This document shows positions 1 to 8,160 of a stretch of DNA of 31,512 nucleotides, in pieces. How positions within the stretch are numbered: position 1 is the first letter of the stretch; the number at the start of each line of letters is the position of its first letter. The notes beneath the pieces were generated by a model. It was not told where the DNA came from. It searched no databases and worked only from the letters and a program-made list of their open reading frames with translations. The position numbers and the translations under genes were made by a program. The DNA is taken from contig CAAFYY010000108.1 of the NCBI GenBank assembly GCA_900767385.1, positions 1 through 31,512 of the forward strand. Reading direction: 5' to 3'. Origin of the DNA: Bacteroidales bacterium (lineage in GTDB: Bacteria; Bacteroidota; Bacteroidia; Bacteroidales; Paludibacteraceae).

Positions 1-727
1 GTTCTGGTTCGTTATCCAATGTTTCAAGGAAGTATTTGAGATGGTTACGAAGGCGGACTTTCTCTTCGTTGATATCCAATTTCTCAAGGTAGAAAATCAT
101 TTCCTGCTCAAGGCGATTGCGGTCAATAGCCACACGCTCTTCCAAGCTCTTGAGATTCTCTTCCAGACGGGTACGGATTTTGTCGACGCGTTCACCTTCG
201 TATGGCTCTACTTCTGCTAAGAGAACGGTGATGTTGGCTATCTTCTCGCGGAACATGGCATCCAAAGAGCGGCCTTCCTGAAGACGGAACGATTGCAGTT
301 GATCCAATGCGTCGTTAAGAGCCTCCATCACAGTGTTCCACTCCTCTTCGGAGAGTTGTTTGGAAGCATCATTTTGGAAAACTTCCGGCATGCGGAGCAT
401 CAGTTCCAACATATTGTCAGGCATAGCGATGCCGAGTCTTTCAACGGCAGCATCGAGTTGTTGACGGTAGTTGGTCAGTACATCTATATTAATATGTGCT
501 GAAGGTTCGCTGGCAATCTCTTCCGCACTGATGGTAAGGTCAATCTTACCATGGGAGAGACGGCGGGTAACGGTGTTGCGGAGGTCGATATCCTTCTCGC
601 GGTAGAGGGAGTTGAGACGTGTATTGAGGTCGGCCTGCTTACTGTTCAGCGATTTGACTTCAACAGTGATTTTCTTGTTTCCAAAAATTCTAGAGGCTTT
701 GCCAAAGCCTGTCATTGATTGTATCAT
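1..727 (-). CDS. yicC: YicC family protein, 3' part missing (window edge)
   Basis: The reading frame opens with MIQSMTGFGKAS, the conserved N-terminus of YicC/YloC proteins, and continues through a KKITVEVKSLNSKQ segment typical of the family's N-terminal domain. A helical region rich in E, R and L follows, corresponding to the start of the C-terminal DUF1732-type domain. About 242 codons are present; family members are near 290 residues, so roughly the last 50 are outside the window. YicC proteins have been linked to RNA turnover and endoribonuclease activity and to stationary-phase survival, but the physiological role is poorly settled. The gene begins 12 nt after the fkpA stop and is most likely the third gene of the meaB-fkpA-yicC transcript. 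No separate promoter box is visible in the 12-nt gap. Confidence 0.9.
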   Translation of the reverse strand, partial: MIQSMTGFGKASRIFGNKKITVEVKSLNSKQADLNTRLNSLYREKDIDLRNTVTRRLSHGKIDLTISAEEIASEPSAHINIDVLTNYRQQLDAAVERLGIAMPDNMLELMLRMPEVFQNDASKQLSEEEWNTVMEALNDALDQLQSFRLQEGRSLDAMFREKIANITVLLAEVEPYEGERVDKIRTRLEENLKSLEERVAIDRNRLEQEMIFYLEKLDINEEKVRLRNHLKYFLETLDNEPE

Positions 728-739
728 GACTTGGAATTT

Positions 740-1453
740 TTATTTTTCGATTTCGAGCAATTCAATTTCAAAGATAAGGGCTGAACCGCCAGGGATGACA
801 TCGCCTGCACCACGGTCGCCATAGGCAAGTTTAGCTGGGATGTAGAAGATGTATTTTGAACCGACTGTCATCAACTGAAGTCCTTCTTGCCAACCTTGGA
901 TTACCTGATTGAGTTGGAAGGAGATTGGTTCGCCACGTTGTACTGAGCTGTCGAATACTTTGCCGTCGATGGTAGTGCCATGATAGTGAACCTTAACCTT
1001 GCTGGTAGCAGTAGGTTTGGCACCGGTTCCCTCTTTGACGACTTTATACTGGAGGCCAGAAGCGGTCTCTTGGATGCCAGCGGCACCACGGTTCATCTTA
1101 AGGAACATCTCACCAGCTTGTTTGGTGACTTCCACTTTGGCCAATTCACGCTCTTTGACCATCTTGTCCAACTCAGAGAAGATGTCGCGGATCTCCTCTT
1201 GAGACATCTTGAGGCGCTCGCCGTAAGCGTCAAGCACACCACGGATGAGGTAGTTGGTGTCGAGGTCAAAGCCATAATTCTTATGAAGAGTGACGATGCT
1301 GCTGCCGAAGTTTGAGCCCAACGCATAAGCAATGTTTTGCTCCATGGTAGGTGGCTCTGGTGTTGCAGTAACGACTTCAACTTTTTTATCTTTTTTCGCC
1401 ATTGCTGTTGCTACGGAAGCGAGCATCATGGCAGCTACGAAGATTTTTTTCAT
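740..1453 (-). CDS. fkpA: Secreted FKBP-type peptidyl-prolyl cis-trans isomerase (FkpA-like)
   Basis: This 237-residue protein starts with a clear Sec signal peptide (MKKIF, a hydrophobic stretch, then a small-residue cleavage region around VATAMA near residue 19), so it should act in the periplasm. Residues about 35-125 form the helical FKBP N-terminal dimerisation domain, including the YALGSNFG segment. Residues about 130-237 are the FKBP catalytic fold, with VHYHGTTIDGKVFDSS, the QVIQGWQEGLQLM core and the LAYGDRGAG loop all conserved. It catalyses prolyl isomerisation and probably acts as a folding chaperone for envelope proteins. Its ATG directly abuts the TAA of meaB with no spacer, which suggests translational coupling. 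There is no lipobox cysteine after the signal peptide, so it is predicted to be soluble. Confidence 0.93.
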   Translation of the reverse strand: MKKIFVAAMMLASVATAMAKKDKKVEVVTATPEPPTMEQNIAYALGSNFGSSIVTLHKNYGFDLDTNYLIRGVLDAYGERLKMSQEEIRDIFSELDKMVKERELAKVEVTKQAGEMFLKMNRGAAGIQETASGLQYKVVKEGTGAKPTATSKVKVHYHGTTIDGKVFDSSVQRGEPISFQLNQVIQGWQEGLQLMTVGSKYIFYIPAKLAYGDRGAGDVIPGGSALIFEIELLEIEK

Positions 1454-2608
1454 TTAGGATTGGTAATAAGGGTTGATTTTTGTGTTTTTAGGTCCGAATT
1501 TGCTCTCGTTACCGAAGTATTTGTCGAGAAGACGGTTGGCTGCGATAAATGGTGAGATGCGGTTCATATCGAGTTGCATTTCAAACTGCTGCATCATGGC
1601 CTCAATCTCGGGGTTCTGATAGAAGCTGGATTTCAAACGCTCGTCGATGGTCTCTTTCATCCAGTATTTACCTTGCATGCTTCGTTTGTAGTCGAAGTAG
1701 CCGTTGTTCTTAGTGAATTCGATATAGTCGGTCACCATCTTCCAAACGACGTCAAGGTTGAAGTGGTCGTAGGCAGAGCAGGTCTCCACTTTAGGTGACC
1801 ATCCTGATTCTGGCATTGGGAAGAGGTGCAAGGCACTGCGGAATTGTGTACGTGCCAACTCGGCTTTCTCTACGTTATTGCCATCACATTTGTTGATAGC
1901 GATACCATCGGCCATCTCCATGATACCACGTTTGATACCCTGAAGTTCATCGCCAGTGCCGGCCAATTGGATGAGCAGGAAGAAGTCAACCATAGAGTGA
2001 ACAGCCGTCTCACTTTGACCAACGCCGACAGTTTCCACCAATACGGTATCAAAACCAGCAGCTTCGCAGAGCACGATGGTCTCACGGGTTTTGCGGGCAA
2101 CGCCACCTAAAGAGCCGGCAGATGGGGAAGGGCGAACGAAGGCGTTTTCAGCCACGGAGAGGAACTCCATACGGGTCTTGTCACCAAGGATACTACCTTT
2201 CGAACGCTCACTAGATGGGTCAATGGCCAAGACAGCGAGTTTGTGATTATCCTGTTTGATAAGCAACTCGCCCAAGGCGTCAATAAACGTACTTTTACCA
2301 GCACCCGGCACACCGGTGATACCTACACGAGTGGATTTTACTGCGTGCGGGAGACACTTCTCTATCACTTCCTGGGCCATGGCATGATGGTCCGGTCGGT
2401 TGCTTTCCACAAGGGTGACAGCCTGACTGAGTATGGTACGGTTACCCTTCAAGATGCCTTCTACATAGTCGTTCACAGTCAGTTGAGGACGGCGAACATG
2501 TGGTTTGGCATAAGGGTTGCGGGTTGGTTGTTGAGCCACTCCATCATTGACGACAAGGCCTTTGTAAGCCTCGTCGTTTTCTGGGTGTTCTATCTTGTTT
2601 TCACTCAT
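1454..2608 (-). CDS. meaB: Methylmalonyl-CoA mutase-associated GTPase MeaB
   Basis: This is a G3E-type P-loop GTPase of the MeaB/ArgK family. The Walker A motif GVPGAGKST lies at residues 99-107, and AIDPSS and VETVGVGQSE are the family's switch and Walker B regions. An NKCDG segment supplies the guanine-specificity motif. MeaB protects and reloads the adenosylcobalamin cofactor of methylmalonyl-CoA mutase, an enzyme of the succinate-to-propionate route used by many Bacteroidales; the mutase genes are not in this window. I chose the ATG at 2606-2608 (384 residues) over a TTG nine bases upstream because the ATG sits about 25 nt after a clear -7 box and nothing supports the TTG. The length matches a family with an N-terminal extension of about 40 residues ahead of the helical segment. 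It is the first gene of the meaB-fkpA-yicC group. Confidence 0.93.
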   Translation of the reverse strand: MSENKIEHPENDEAYKGLVVNDGVAQQPTRNPYAKPHVRRPQLTVNDYVEGILKGNRTILSQAVTLVESNRPDHHAMAQEVIEKCLPHAVKSTRVGITGVPGAGKSTFIDALGELLIKQDNHKLAVLAIDPSSERSKGSILGDKTRMEFLSVAENAFVRPSPSAGSLGGVARKTRETIVLCEAAGFDTVLVETVGVGQSETAVHSMVDFFLLIQLAGTGDELQGIKRGIMEMADGIAINKCDGNNVEKAELARTQFRSALHLFPMPESGWSPKVETCSAYDHFNLDVVWKMVTDYIEFTKNNGYFDYKRSMQGKYWMKETIDERLKSSFYQNPEIEAMMQQFEMQLDMNRISPFIAANRLLDKYFGNESKFGPKNTKINPYYQS

Positions 2609-2633
2609 AGAGATCAAAGTTTTGATTGGACGG

Positions 2634-2641
2634 CAAAGATA
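2634..2641 (-). promoter_or_regulatory. Bacteroidota -7 promoter box for meaB
   Basis: On the minus strand this reads TATCTTTG, an exact match to the Bacteroidota TAnnTTTG -7 consensus. It lies 25 nt upstream of the meaB ATG, leaving a short leader. A good -33 TTTG was not found at the usual spacing. Confidence 0.7.
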
Positions 2642-2669
2642 CGATTATTTTTTTGAAATGCTACTATAT

Positions 2670-4325
2670 TTATAATGCTACCATGATGAGAATCTCAGCA
2701 GCAAGGATACGCAGGAACATTGAGACCGGATAGACTGTGGCATAAGCAACTGAGGTCTTTTCGCTGCTCAAAAGGCTGTTGGCGTACGAAAGTGCTGCAG
2801 GATTGGTTTGACATCCTGAGAGCATGCCTATTATTGTGAAATAATCAATGTGAAGAACCAGTCGGGCAATGAGGGCGACGAGCATGGTCGGGACGAAGGT
2901 GATCAGGAAACCCCAAAGAATCCACATATAGCCACCCTGAAGGATAGTAGGAACGAAGTTTTCGCCTGCTGTCAAACCAACAGCGGCCAAGAAGAGGCAG
3001 ATGCCGAGTTCGCGAATCATCAGATTGGCAGATGTGGTGGTAAATGTCACCAGGTGAGTTTTCGGTCCATAGTAGCCAATCAAGATGGCAATGATAAGCG
3101 GACCGCCTGCGAGACCAAGTTTTACTGGCATCGGCATGCCTGGGAACGCTACTGGGATTGAGCCTATCAAGACACCCAATACAATGCCGAGAAATATTGG
3201 CAAGAGGTTTGGAATATCAAGTTTTTTCAATGAGTTACCCAACATTTTAGTCACCTTAGCGACATCTTCTTCACGGCCTACAAGCGTCAGACGGTCACCC
3301 ACTTGCAAACGGACATCCATTGTTGGGATGAGGTCGACGCCAGCACGGGTGATACGAGTGATGTTGACACCATACAAACGGCGGATACTAAGGTCACCGA
3401 TTCGTTCGCCATTCAATTCAGGTTTAGAAAGGAGAACGCGTTTTGAGACGAGGTTGTGTACTGGAGTTTCCCAAACGGAGGCATCGATATGAACACGTTC
3501 GCCAAAGAATGTGGTGAGGAGAATTTCATCCTCAGGACGGCAGATGATACGCAAGACATCTCCTTCATGGGCAATGGTGTCGACATCGGCTGTGGATACG
3601 TGACCTTCGGTATCCATCACACGAGCAATCACAAAATTGACCTTGACAGTCTGCTTCAACTCTCCGAGGGAACGGCCGAAGACGGCACGATTGGTCACTT
3701 TGATATTGATACGTTCAACAGCGCTATCGGCTTCAGTACCTGATTTTGCCTCACTCTTCAAGTCGATGCGGAAGATGACTCGCATCAAAATCATCACGAG
3801 AATCAAGCCGACTATGCCTAATGGATAAGCGACAGCATAACCCATAGCGATGGCATCGCCCGGCTGTTGGAACATCTCCTTGAATGTCTGCTGAGCCGCA
3901 CCTAATGAAGGGGTATTGGTAACAGCACCTGTAAGCACGCCAACCATAGAGGCTCCATCTTCACCTGTTAGCCAGGTGAGCAGAACAGTGAGCAGGCAAC
4001 CTATTACTATGACGGCAGTTGCCAAGAGGTTCAGGCGAACACCGCCTTTTTTGAATGAGGCAAAGAAACCCGGACCAACCTGAAGACCTATGCTATATAC
4101 GAAAAGAACCAAACCTAATTCTTTAACAAACTCAGCCATTGACGATTCCATTCTGAAACCAAAATGAGAAACGACAATACCGACAAACAAAATCCACGTG
4201 ATACCCAGTTGAACACCAGCTATACGTATTTTATTCAGCAAAATACCAAAAGCAATAACCGCTGCCAGCACGAAGATTGCATGCGCAACGGAATTGCCCC
4301 AAAGTAGCGAATCAAGCCAATCCAT
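2670..4325 (-). CDS. AspT/YidE-type putative transporter with two RCK_C (TrkA_C) domains
   Basis: A 551-residue integral membrane protein is predicted. Residues about 1-180 hold five or six hydrophobic segments, residues about 190-370 form two soluble TrkA_C/RCK_C-like domains (for example around RNLGELKQ-like FGRSLGELK and VGDRLTLVGREEDV), and residues about 375-551 hold a second membrane block. This order (membrane, two RCK_C, membrane) is that of the aspartate:alanine exchanger family, including AspT and E. coli YidE/YbjL. The family exchanges or exports small anionic metabolites; the substrate here cannot be told. An upstream in-frame ATG at 4383-4385 would add 20 residues. I prefer the ATG at 4323-4325 because MDWLDSL matches the usual family N-terminus as I recall it. 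Both starts lie downstream of the promoter box at 4412-4419. No clear terminator separates it from meaB. Confidence 0.82.
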   Translation of the reverse strand: MDWLDSLLWGNSVAHAIFVLAAVIAFGILLNKIRIAGVQLGITWILFVGIVVSHFGFRMESSMAEFVKELGLVLFVYSIGLQVGPGFFASFKKGGVRLNLLATAVIVIGCLLTVLLTWLTGEDGASMVGVLTGAVTNTPSLGAAQQTFKEMFQQPGDAIAMGYAVAYPLGIVGLILVMILMRVIFRIDLKSEAKSGTEADSAVERINIKVTNRAVFGRSLGELKQTVKVNFVIARVMDTEGHVSTADVDTIAHEGDVLRIICRPEDEILLTTFFGERVHIDASVWETPVHNLVSKRVLLSKPELNGERIGDLSIRRLYGVNITRITRAGVDLIPTMDVRLQVGDRLTLVGREEDVAKVTKMLGNSLKKLDIPNLLPIFLGIVLGVLIGSIPVAFPGMPMPVKLGLAGGPLIIAILIGYYGPKTHLVTFTTTSANLMIRELGICLFLAAVGLTAGENFVPTILQGGYMWILWGFLITFVPTMLVALIARLVLHIDYFTIIGMLSGCQTNPAALSYANSLLSSEKTSVAYATVYPVSMFLRILAAEILIMVAL

Positions 4326-4411
4326 ATCGAATATAATGTTATCCAAAAATATGACAAGCATCACAATACTAACATGATAAGTCATTTTTGTGATGCCAAC
4401 ATAGTATGCTG

Positions 4412-4419
4412 CAAATTTA
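4412..4419 (-). promoter_or_regulatory. -7 promoter box for the AspT/YidE-type transporter
   Basis: The minus strand reads TAAATTTG, matching TAnnTTTG, with a GTTG 16 nt further upstream as a possible -33 element. It is divergent from the promoter at 4456-4463, so both transcripts start from one intergenic region. Confidence 0.6.
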
Positions 4420-4455
4420 GCACAAAAAAATGAAACAACATACGAAAACTTTCAT

Positions 4456-4463
4456 TACCTTTG
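4456..4463 (+). promoter_or_regulatory. -7 promoter box for the deacetylase-like/GH20b/radA operon
   Basis: The plus strand reads TACCTTTG, matching TAnnTTTG, 86 nt before the first start codon. A perfect 7+1+7 palindrome (4474-4488) lies just downstream, at or next to the expected transcription start. Confidence 0.6.
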
Positions 4464-4473
4464 CCTAATGAAA

Positions 4474-4488
4474 GGAAGAATTTCTTCC
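4474..4488. repeat. 15-bp perfect palindrome in the leader of the 4549 gene
   Basis: GGAAGAA and TTCTTCC flank a single central T. The position, about 10 nt after the -7 box, would suit an operator, but no regulator can be named and a chance palindrome is possible. Confidence 0.4.
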
Positions 4489-4548
4489 GTACTTTTTCAT
4501 TGGTTCTTAAGGTGATTTTCGGAAATATTTTGCAGCATCCCTACTCCC

Positions 4549-5814
4549 ATGAAAGCCCAAACTATTGATTACATAATTAGTTGGTTATGTCGTGGCAATC
4601 AAGAAGCCGCTCATTTCGTTGGCTATTGCCGATGGGAGGAGCGGGAAGATTGGCATAGGGTTGTCATTGAGCCTGCTGCTGTCTTTGAACCAAACAAACT
4701 GGAAGAAGCGCCTGTCTTTCCGTTGCCAAGATTGAACGATATTCCAGTGCTTTACGGCGAACCGATTATTGAAAGTCATGACAATGTGATTCTCCTGAAA
4801 GCCGACCTCGTAGCTTCAACCTTTTTTGTCTTATCACGTTACGAGGAGCTCTACACCAAAGAACGCGATAAGCACCAACGATTTACGGCCAAACAGTCGT
4901 GGATGTACAAAGAGCAGATGTTGTTACGACCGATTGCGGATGAGTACTCTGCTCTGCTCCGCCAACTCCTACAAAGTGCAGGCGTTCAGACAGCAGACAC
5001 CCCTAATCGGATTGCCCATGTCACTTTCACCCACGATGCAGATATCCTCACGGCACACCGACGCTTTAGAGGAATTGTAGGCTCACTGCTTCGCGGAGAT
5101 AAAATCAGCGACATAATACGTTCTCTACGAGACATTAACGCAGATCCCGCCTATCAGTTTCCTTTCCTTTTCCATTTGAACCAGGAAATTCGGAAAGCAG
5201 AAACCATCGTTTTCGTCAAGAGCGTGACAAAAAGCAAACATAAAGAGGATCATCCAATCTACAGCGTGAACAGCCGAGACACAAAAGCACTGTTCCGTTT
5301 GGCAGAAGAGAACAATGTTTCTATCGGTCTCCATAGCAGTTATGCGGCAAGTGTTCATCTTGAAAAAATGGTTACAGAACTTCGGCAGTTGGAATTTTCA
5401 TTAGGGAAATCCGTCATTCTTCATCGCCATCACTATTTGCTCGTTCCTGAAGCGGAGACACCGTTTTGCTTTAGTCACATTGGCATTAATCACGATTACT
5501 CCATGGGCTTTGCCGACCATGTCGGGTTCCGCTTAGGAACATCGCATACGGTTCGTAGAATCAAGCCGTTGAGTCAAGAGATAACTGCGGATATTCTTCA
5601 TCCTCTGCTGCTGATGGATGTCACGCTTTCCGAACCGCAATACATGAATCTTTCTTACGCTCAAGCTAAAGATTTATGCCAACAACTCTTTGAAAACGTA
5701 GCTCTTCACCATGGAGAGGCTGTTGTGCTGTGGCACAACACCTCCATCGGTCATTCATATCATACATCTTTATATAAGGATGTCGTTGAACAATTTAAAC
5801 GCCTTGCACAATGA
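4549..5814 (+). CDS. Polysaccharide-deacetylase-like protein with DUF7033-type N-terminal region
   Basis: This 421-residue protein has no signal peptide. Residues about 90-130 (VASTFFVLSRYEEL) are typical of the N-terminal DUF7033 region found in Bacteroidota polysaccharide deacetylases. The NodB-like part begins with VTFTHDADIL (about 162-171), the counterpart of the TFDDG metal-binding motif. It continues with SIGLHSSYA (about 262), LHRHHYLL (about 302) and NHDYSMGFADHVGFRLGT, a segment highly characteristic of this subgroup. Family members are predicted to act on N-acetylated sugars in surface polysaccharides, but the subgroup is not biochemically well defined and the second His of the usual HxxxH motif is not obvious. 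The stop codon overlaps the next start in an ATGA, so it is translationally coupled to the GH20b-domain protein. Confidence is high for the family and low for the substrate. Confidence 0.8.
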   Translation: MKAQTIDYIISWLCRGNQEAAHFVGYCRWEEREDWHRVVIEPAAVFEPNKLEEAPVFPLPRLNDIPVLYGEPIIESHDNVILLKADLVASTFFVLSRYEELYTKERDKHQRFTAKQSWMYKEQMLLRPIADEYSALLRQLLQSAGVQTADTPNRIAHVTFTHDADILTAHRRFRGIVGSLLRGDKISDIIRSLRDINADPAYQFPFLFHLNQEIRKAETIVFVKSVTKSKHKEDHPIYSVNSRDTKALFRLAEENNVSIGLHSSYAASVHLEKMVTELRQLEFSLGKSVILHRHHYLLVPEAETPFCFSHIGINHDYSMGFADHVGFRLGTSHTVRRIKPLSQEITADILHPLLLMDVTLSEPQYMNLSYAQAKDLCQQLFENVALHHGEAVVLWHNTSIGHSYHTSLYKDVVEQFKRLAQ

Positions 5815-6611
5815 AACGTTTATTAGATATCATAGTATTGCTGCTGATTGCTTCTGTTGCTCGGGCTCAGTTTCTGCCGACCCCATCACCACAGGAATAT
5901 GAGACCCAAGACAGGCAAGGAGAAATGTTTGTGGTCGACTCAACGACTGCTGTTTTCTGCTACGACAAGCGTCTGAATAAATATGCAGATTTGATGCGGG
6001 CTGAAATCTTGGCTCTCACCTCACACGATGTTTCACAGTTAACTAAAAAGACAGCACAGAAAGCCATCATCCTTTTGCTTGACCCTATGATTCCGTTGAA
6101 CGACCATGGGTATTGGATCAACACAGCACCAGGACGCGTCATTCTCTCAGCTCCAACAGAAGAGGGACTGCTCTATGCTATCTATTCGTGGTTTCAACTT
6201 GAAGACGCAGTACACGAAGATAGCACGATTCAAACACAGTTTATCAATATCAACGACGAGCCCCAAAATCTACAACGTGTTTATAATCTGAGCACAACAC
6301 CATCCGAAGCAATGATGGATATTGCATCTCTCGCTTTCTTGAAATTCAATGTTATCAACATCAACACTCCAATCACGGAGGAATTGGATAAACTGGCAAA
6401 GAACTTGAAAATAGAATTGGTTTTCAAAGAAGATCTTCAAGCAGATTCTCTCTCGCCAGTTGAGTCAGCAGAAAGACAATGGTGCTTGCCATATCTGATA
6501 GATGAGAGTACGTTACAGAAAAGAATCCACCTGCTTGAATCTCATTATTACAAGAAAATCATCTCCACTATTATATTAGAAATCAATCAAAAATGGCAAA
6601 AGACAAAATAG
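5811..6611 (+). CDS. Secreted protein with a GH20 N-terminal (GH20b) domain but no complete GH20 catalytic barrel
   Basis: A 266-residue protein begins with a signal peptide (MKRLLDIIVLLLIASVARAQ, cleavage near residue 20). Residues about 22-145 match the Glyco_hydro_20b domain that precedes the barrel in beta-N-acetylhexosaminidases: LPTPSPQEY at the start, a middle ending in HGYWINTAPGRVILSA, and EEGLLYAIYSWFQL. In a real hexosaminidase about 350 barrel residues with the catalytic Asp-Glu pair would follow. Here INDEPQNLQRVYNLS and SLAFLKFNVININT look like a decayed first barrel strand and helix, and then the protein ends. It is therefore unlikely to be a hydrolase. It starts inside the stop of the deacetylase-like gene (ATGA overlap), and its last 19 nt overlap the radA start. 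A sugar-binding or scaffold role is inference only. Confidence 0.72.
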   Translation: MKRLLDIIVLLLIASVARAQFLPTPSPQEYETQDRQGEMFVVDSTTAVFCYDKRLNKYADLMRAEILALTSHDVSQLTKKTAQKAIILLLDPMIPLNDHGYWINTAPGRVILSAPTEEGLLYAIYSWFQLEDAVHEDSTIQTQFININDEPQNLQRVYNLSTTPSEAMMDIASLAFLKFNVININTPITEELDKLAKNLKIELVFKEDLQADSLSPVESAERQWCLPYLIDESTLQKRIHLLESHYYKKIISTIILEINQKWQKTK

Positions 6612-7966
6612 TTTATGTCTGCACTGAGTGCGGTTCGGACTACGTTAAGCAATATGGCAAATGCCCATCTTGCGGAGCATGGAATAGCATGGTTGAACAG
6701 CGTGTTGCCAAGGAGGTTTCACACAGTATCGCTAAAGCAAACAACTCACTTGGAACGAATACACCAATGCGTGTTGACACGATTCAACCTCAGGCAGAGA
6801 CACGTATTGACACACTATGTGAGGAATTGAATCGCGTTTTGGGTGGAGGTCTCGTGACAGGATCGCTGACATTGATTGGCGGCGAACCAGGCATAGGTAA
6901 ATCAACACTGGCCCTGCAGACCGCACTGAAACTCAAGGGTCGACGAATTCTCTACGTCTCAGGCGAAGAGAGCGTCAACCAAATCAAGATGCGTGCAGAC
7001 CGTCTGGGAACGATGCAGTCGGAGTGCTATCTTCTCAGCGAGACACATCTCGAAGAAATTCTTGAACAAGCTAAAGCACTGAATCCGCAACTGCTCGTCA
7101 TCGATTCCATTCAAACCATCGCTTCAAGCGCAGTTGAAACGGGAGCCATTGCTGGCAGCGTTTCACAGATTCGTGAGTGTACGGCTCAGCTGCTTGCCTA
7201 TGCAAAAAGTAGCGGAGTTCCCGTCATCCTCGTAGGTCACATCACCAAAGAAGGCAGTTTGGCAGGACCAAAACAGTTGGAACATATCGTCGACACTGTT
7301 CTTCAGTTTGAAGGCGACCGTCAGCACCTTTACCGTATTCTCCGCGCCAACAAGAACCGTTTCGGAAGTACCAACGAATTGGGAATTTTCGAAATGAATG
7401 CCGATGGTTTGAGAGAAGTCAGCAACCCTTCAGAAATGCTTCTCTCTCAACACGACGAAGGACTTAGCGGCATTGCCATCGCATCTACAGTAGAAGGAGC
7501 GCGTCCTTTGCTGGTAGAAGTTCAGGCATTAGTCAGCACAGCCGCTTACGGAACTCCACAACGTTCATCCACAGGTTTTGACACGCATCGAATGAACATG
7601 ATTCTTGCCGTTTTGGAGAAACGCGTCGGTTTCAAATTGGCTCAAAAGGATGTGTTCCTGAATATCGCAGGTGGCATTCGTGTCTCCGACCCCGCCATTG
7701 ATCTTGCTGTTGCTATGGCGATTCTTTCATCAAACTTAGATATGCCAATCGCAGCTCAAACCAGTATGGCTGGTGAAATTGGTCTTTCTGGCGAACTCAG
7801 AGCTGTTGGTCGCATTGAGCAACGCATCTCAGAGGCTGCCCGATTGGGATTTAAGCGAATCATCGTACCGGCAAGCAATAACGTGCCAACCAATCTAAAA
7901 AAATTAGGTATAGAAATAATCAGTGCTGGAAAGATTGAGGAAGTAATCCGGATACTGATGCATTAG
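6593..7966 (+). CDS. radA: DNA repair protein RadA (Sms)
   Basis: At 457 residues this is full length for RadA. It shows the N-terminal C4 zinc finger (Cys10, Cys13, Cys24, Cys27), Walker A GGEPGIGKST at residues 96-105, the RadA-specific KNRFGSTNELGIFEM motif (about 256-270), and a C-terminal Lon-protease-like domain (VSDPAIDLAVAMAILSS). RadA is a RecA-related ATPase that drives branch migration of recombination intermediates. The ATG overlaps the end of the upstream secreted protein by 19 nt, so it depends on the same transcript; no TAnnTTTG box is apparent just upstream. A strong terminator follows 22 nt after the stop. Its link with two carbohydrate-related genes looks like operon packing rather than shared function. 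Confidence 0.96.
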   Translation: MAKDKIVYVCTECGSDYVKQYGKCPSCGAWNSMVEQRVAKEVSHSIAKANNSLGTNTPMRVDTIQPQAETRIDTLCEELNRVLGGGLVTGSLTLIGGEPGIGKSTLALQTALKLKGRRILYVSGEESVNQIKMRADRLGTMQSECYLLSETHLEEILEQAKALNPQLLVIDSIQTIASSAVETGAIAGSVSQIRECTAQLLAYAKSSGVPVILVGHITKEGSLAGPKQLEHIVDTVLQFEGDRQHLYRILRANKNRFGSTNELGIFEMNADGLREVSNPSEMLLSQHDEGLSGIAIASTVEGARPLLVEVQALVSTAAYGTPQRSSTGFDTHRMNMILAVLEKRVGFKLAQKDVFLNIAGGIRVSDPAIDLAVAMAILSSNLDMPIAAQTSMAGEIGLSGELRAVGRIEQRISEAARLGFKRIIVPASNNVPTNLKKLGIEIISAGKIEEVIRILMH

Positions 7967-7988
7967 TATTCCTTCTCACACAATATTT

Positions 7989-8040
7989 ATAGTGACCAAG
8001 AAAGTATTTGACTTTGCTTTTTGGTCACTATTTTTGTTTG
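7989..8040 (+). terminator. Rho-independent terminator after radA
   Basis: An 11-bp perfect stem is formed by ATAGTGACCAA (7989-7999) and TTGGTCACTAT (8021-8031), followed by a T-rich tail. Confidence 0.9.
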
Positions 8041-8061
8041 CGGAATTATCATTGATTGATG

Positions 8062-8101
8062 AAAAAAAATACTGCCCCCTATTTTTATACATAGAGAGCA
8101 G
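8062..8101 (-). terminator. Rho-independent terminator after purA
   Basis: On the minus strand CTGCTCTCTAT pairs with ATAGGGGGCAG (an 11-bp stem with G-U wobbles, 8-nt loop) and is followed by a run of eight T. It lies 60 nt after the purA stop and closes the pyrB-guaA-purA unit. Confidence 0.8.
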
Positions 8102-8160
8102 CATTTCATTATCTTGAAAAACTAATCGAGTTTTCACCCTATCAGTTTTATACCGTCGAC

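Noticed and set aside
2609..2617. TTG start for MeaB nine bases upstream
   Set aside because: The ATG at 2606-2608 is favoured; nothing in the sequence supports the rarer codon.
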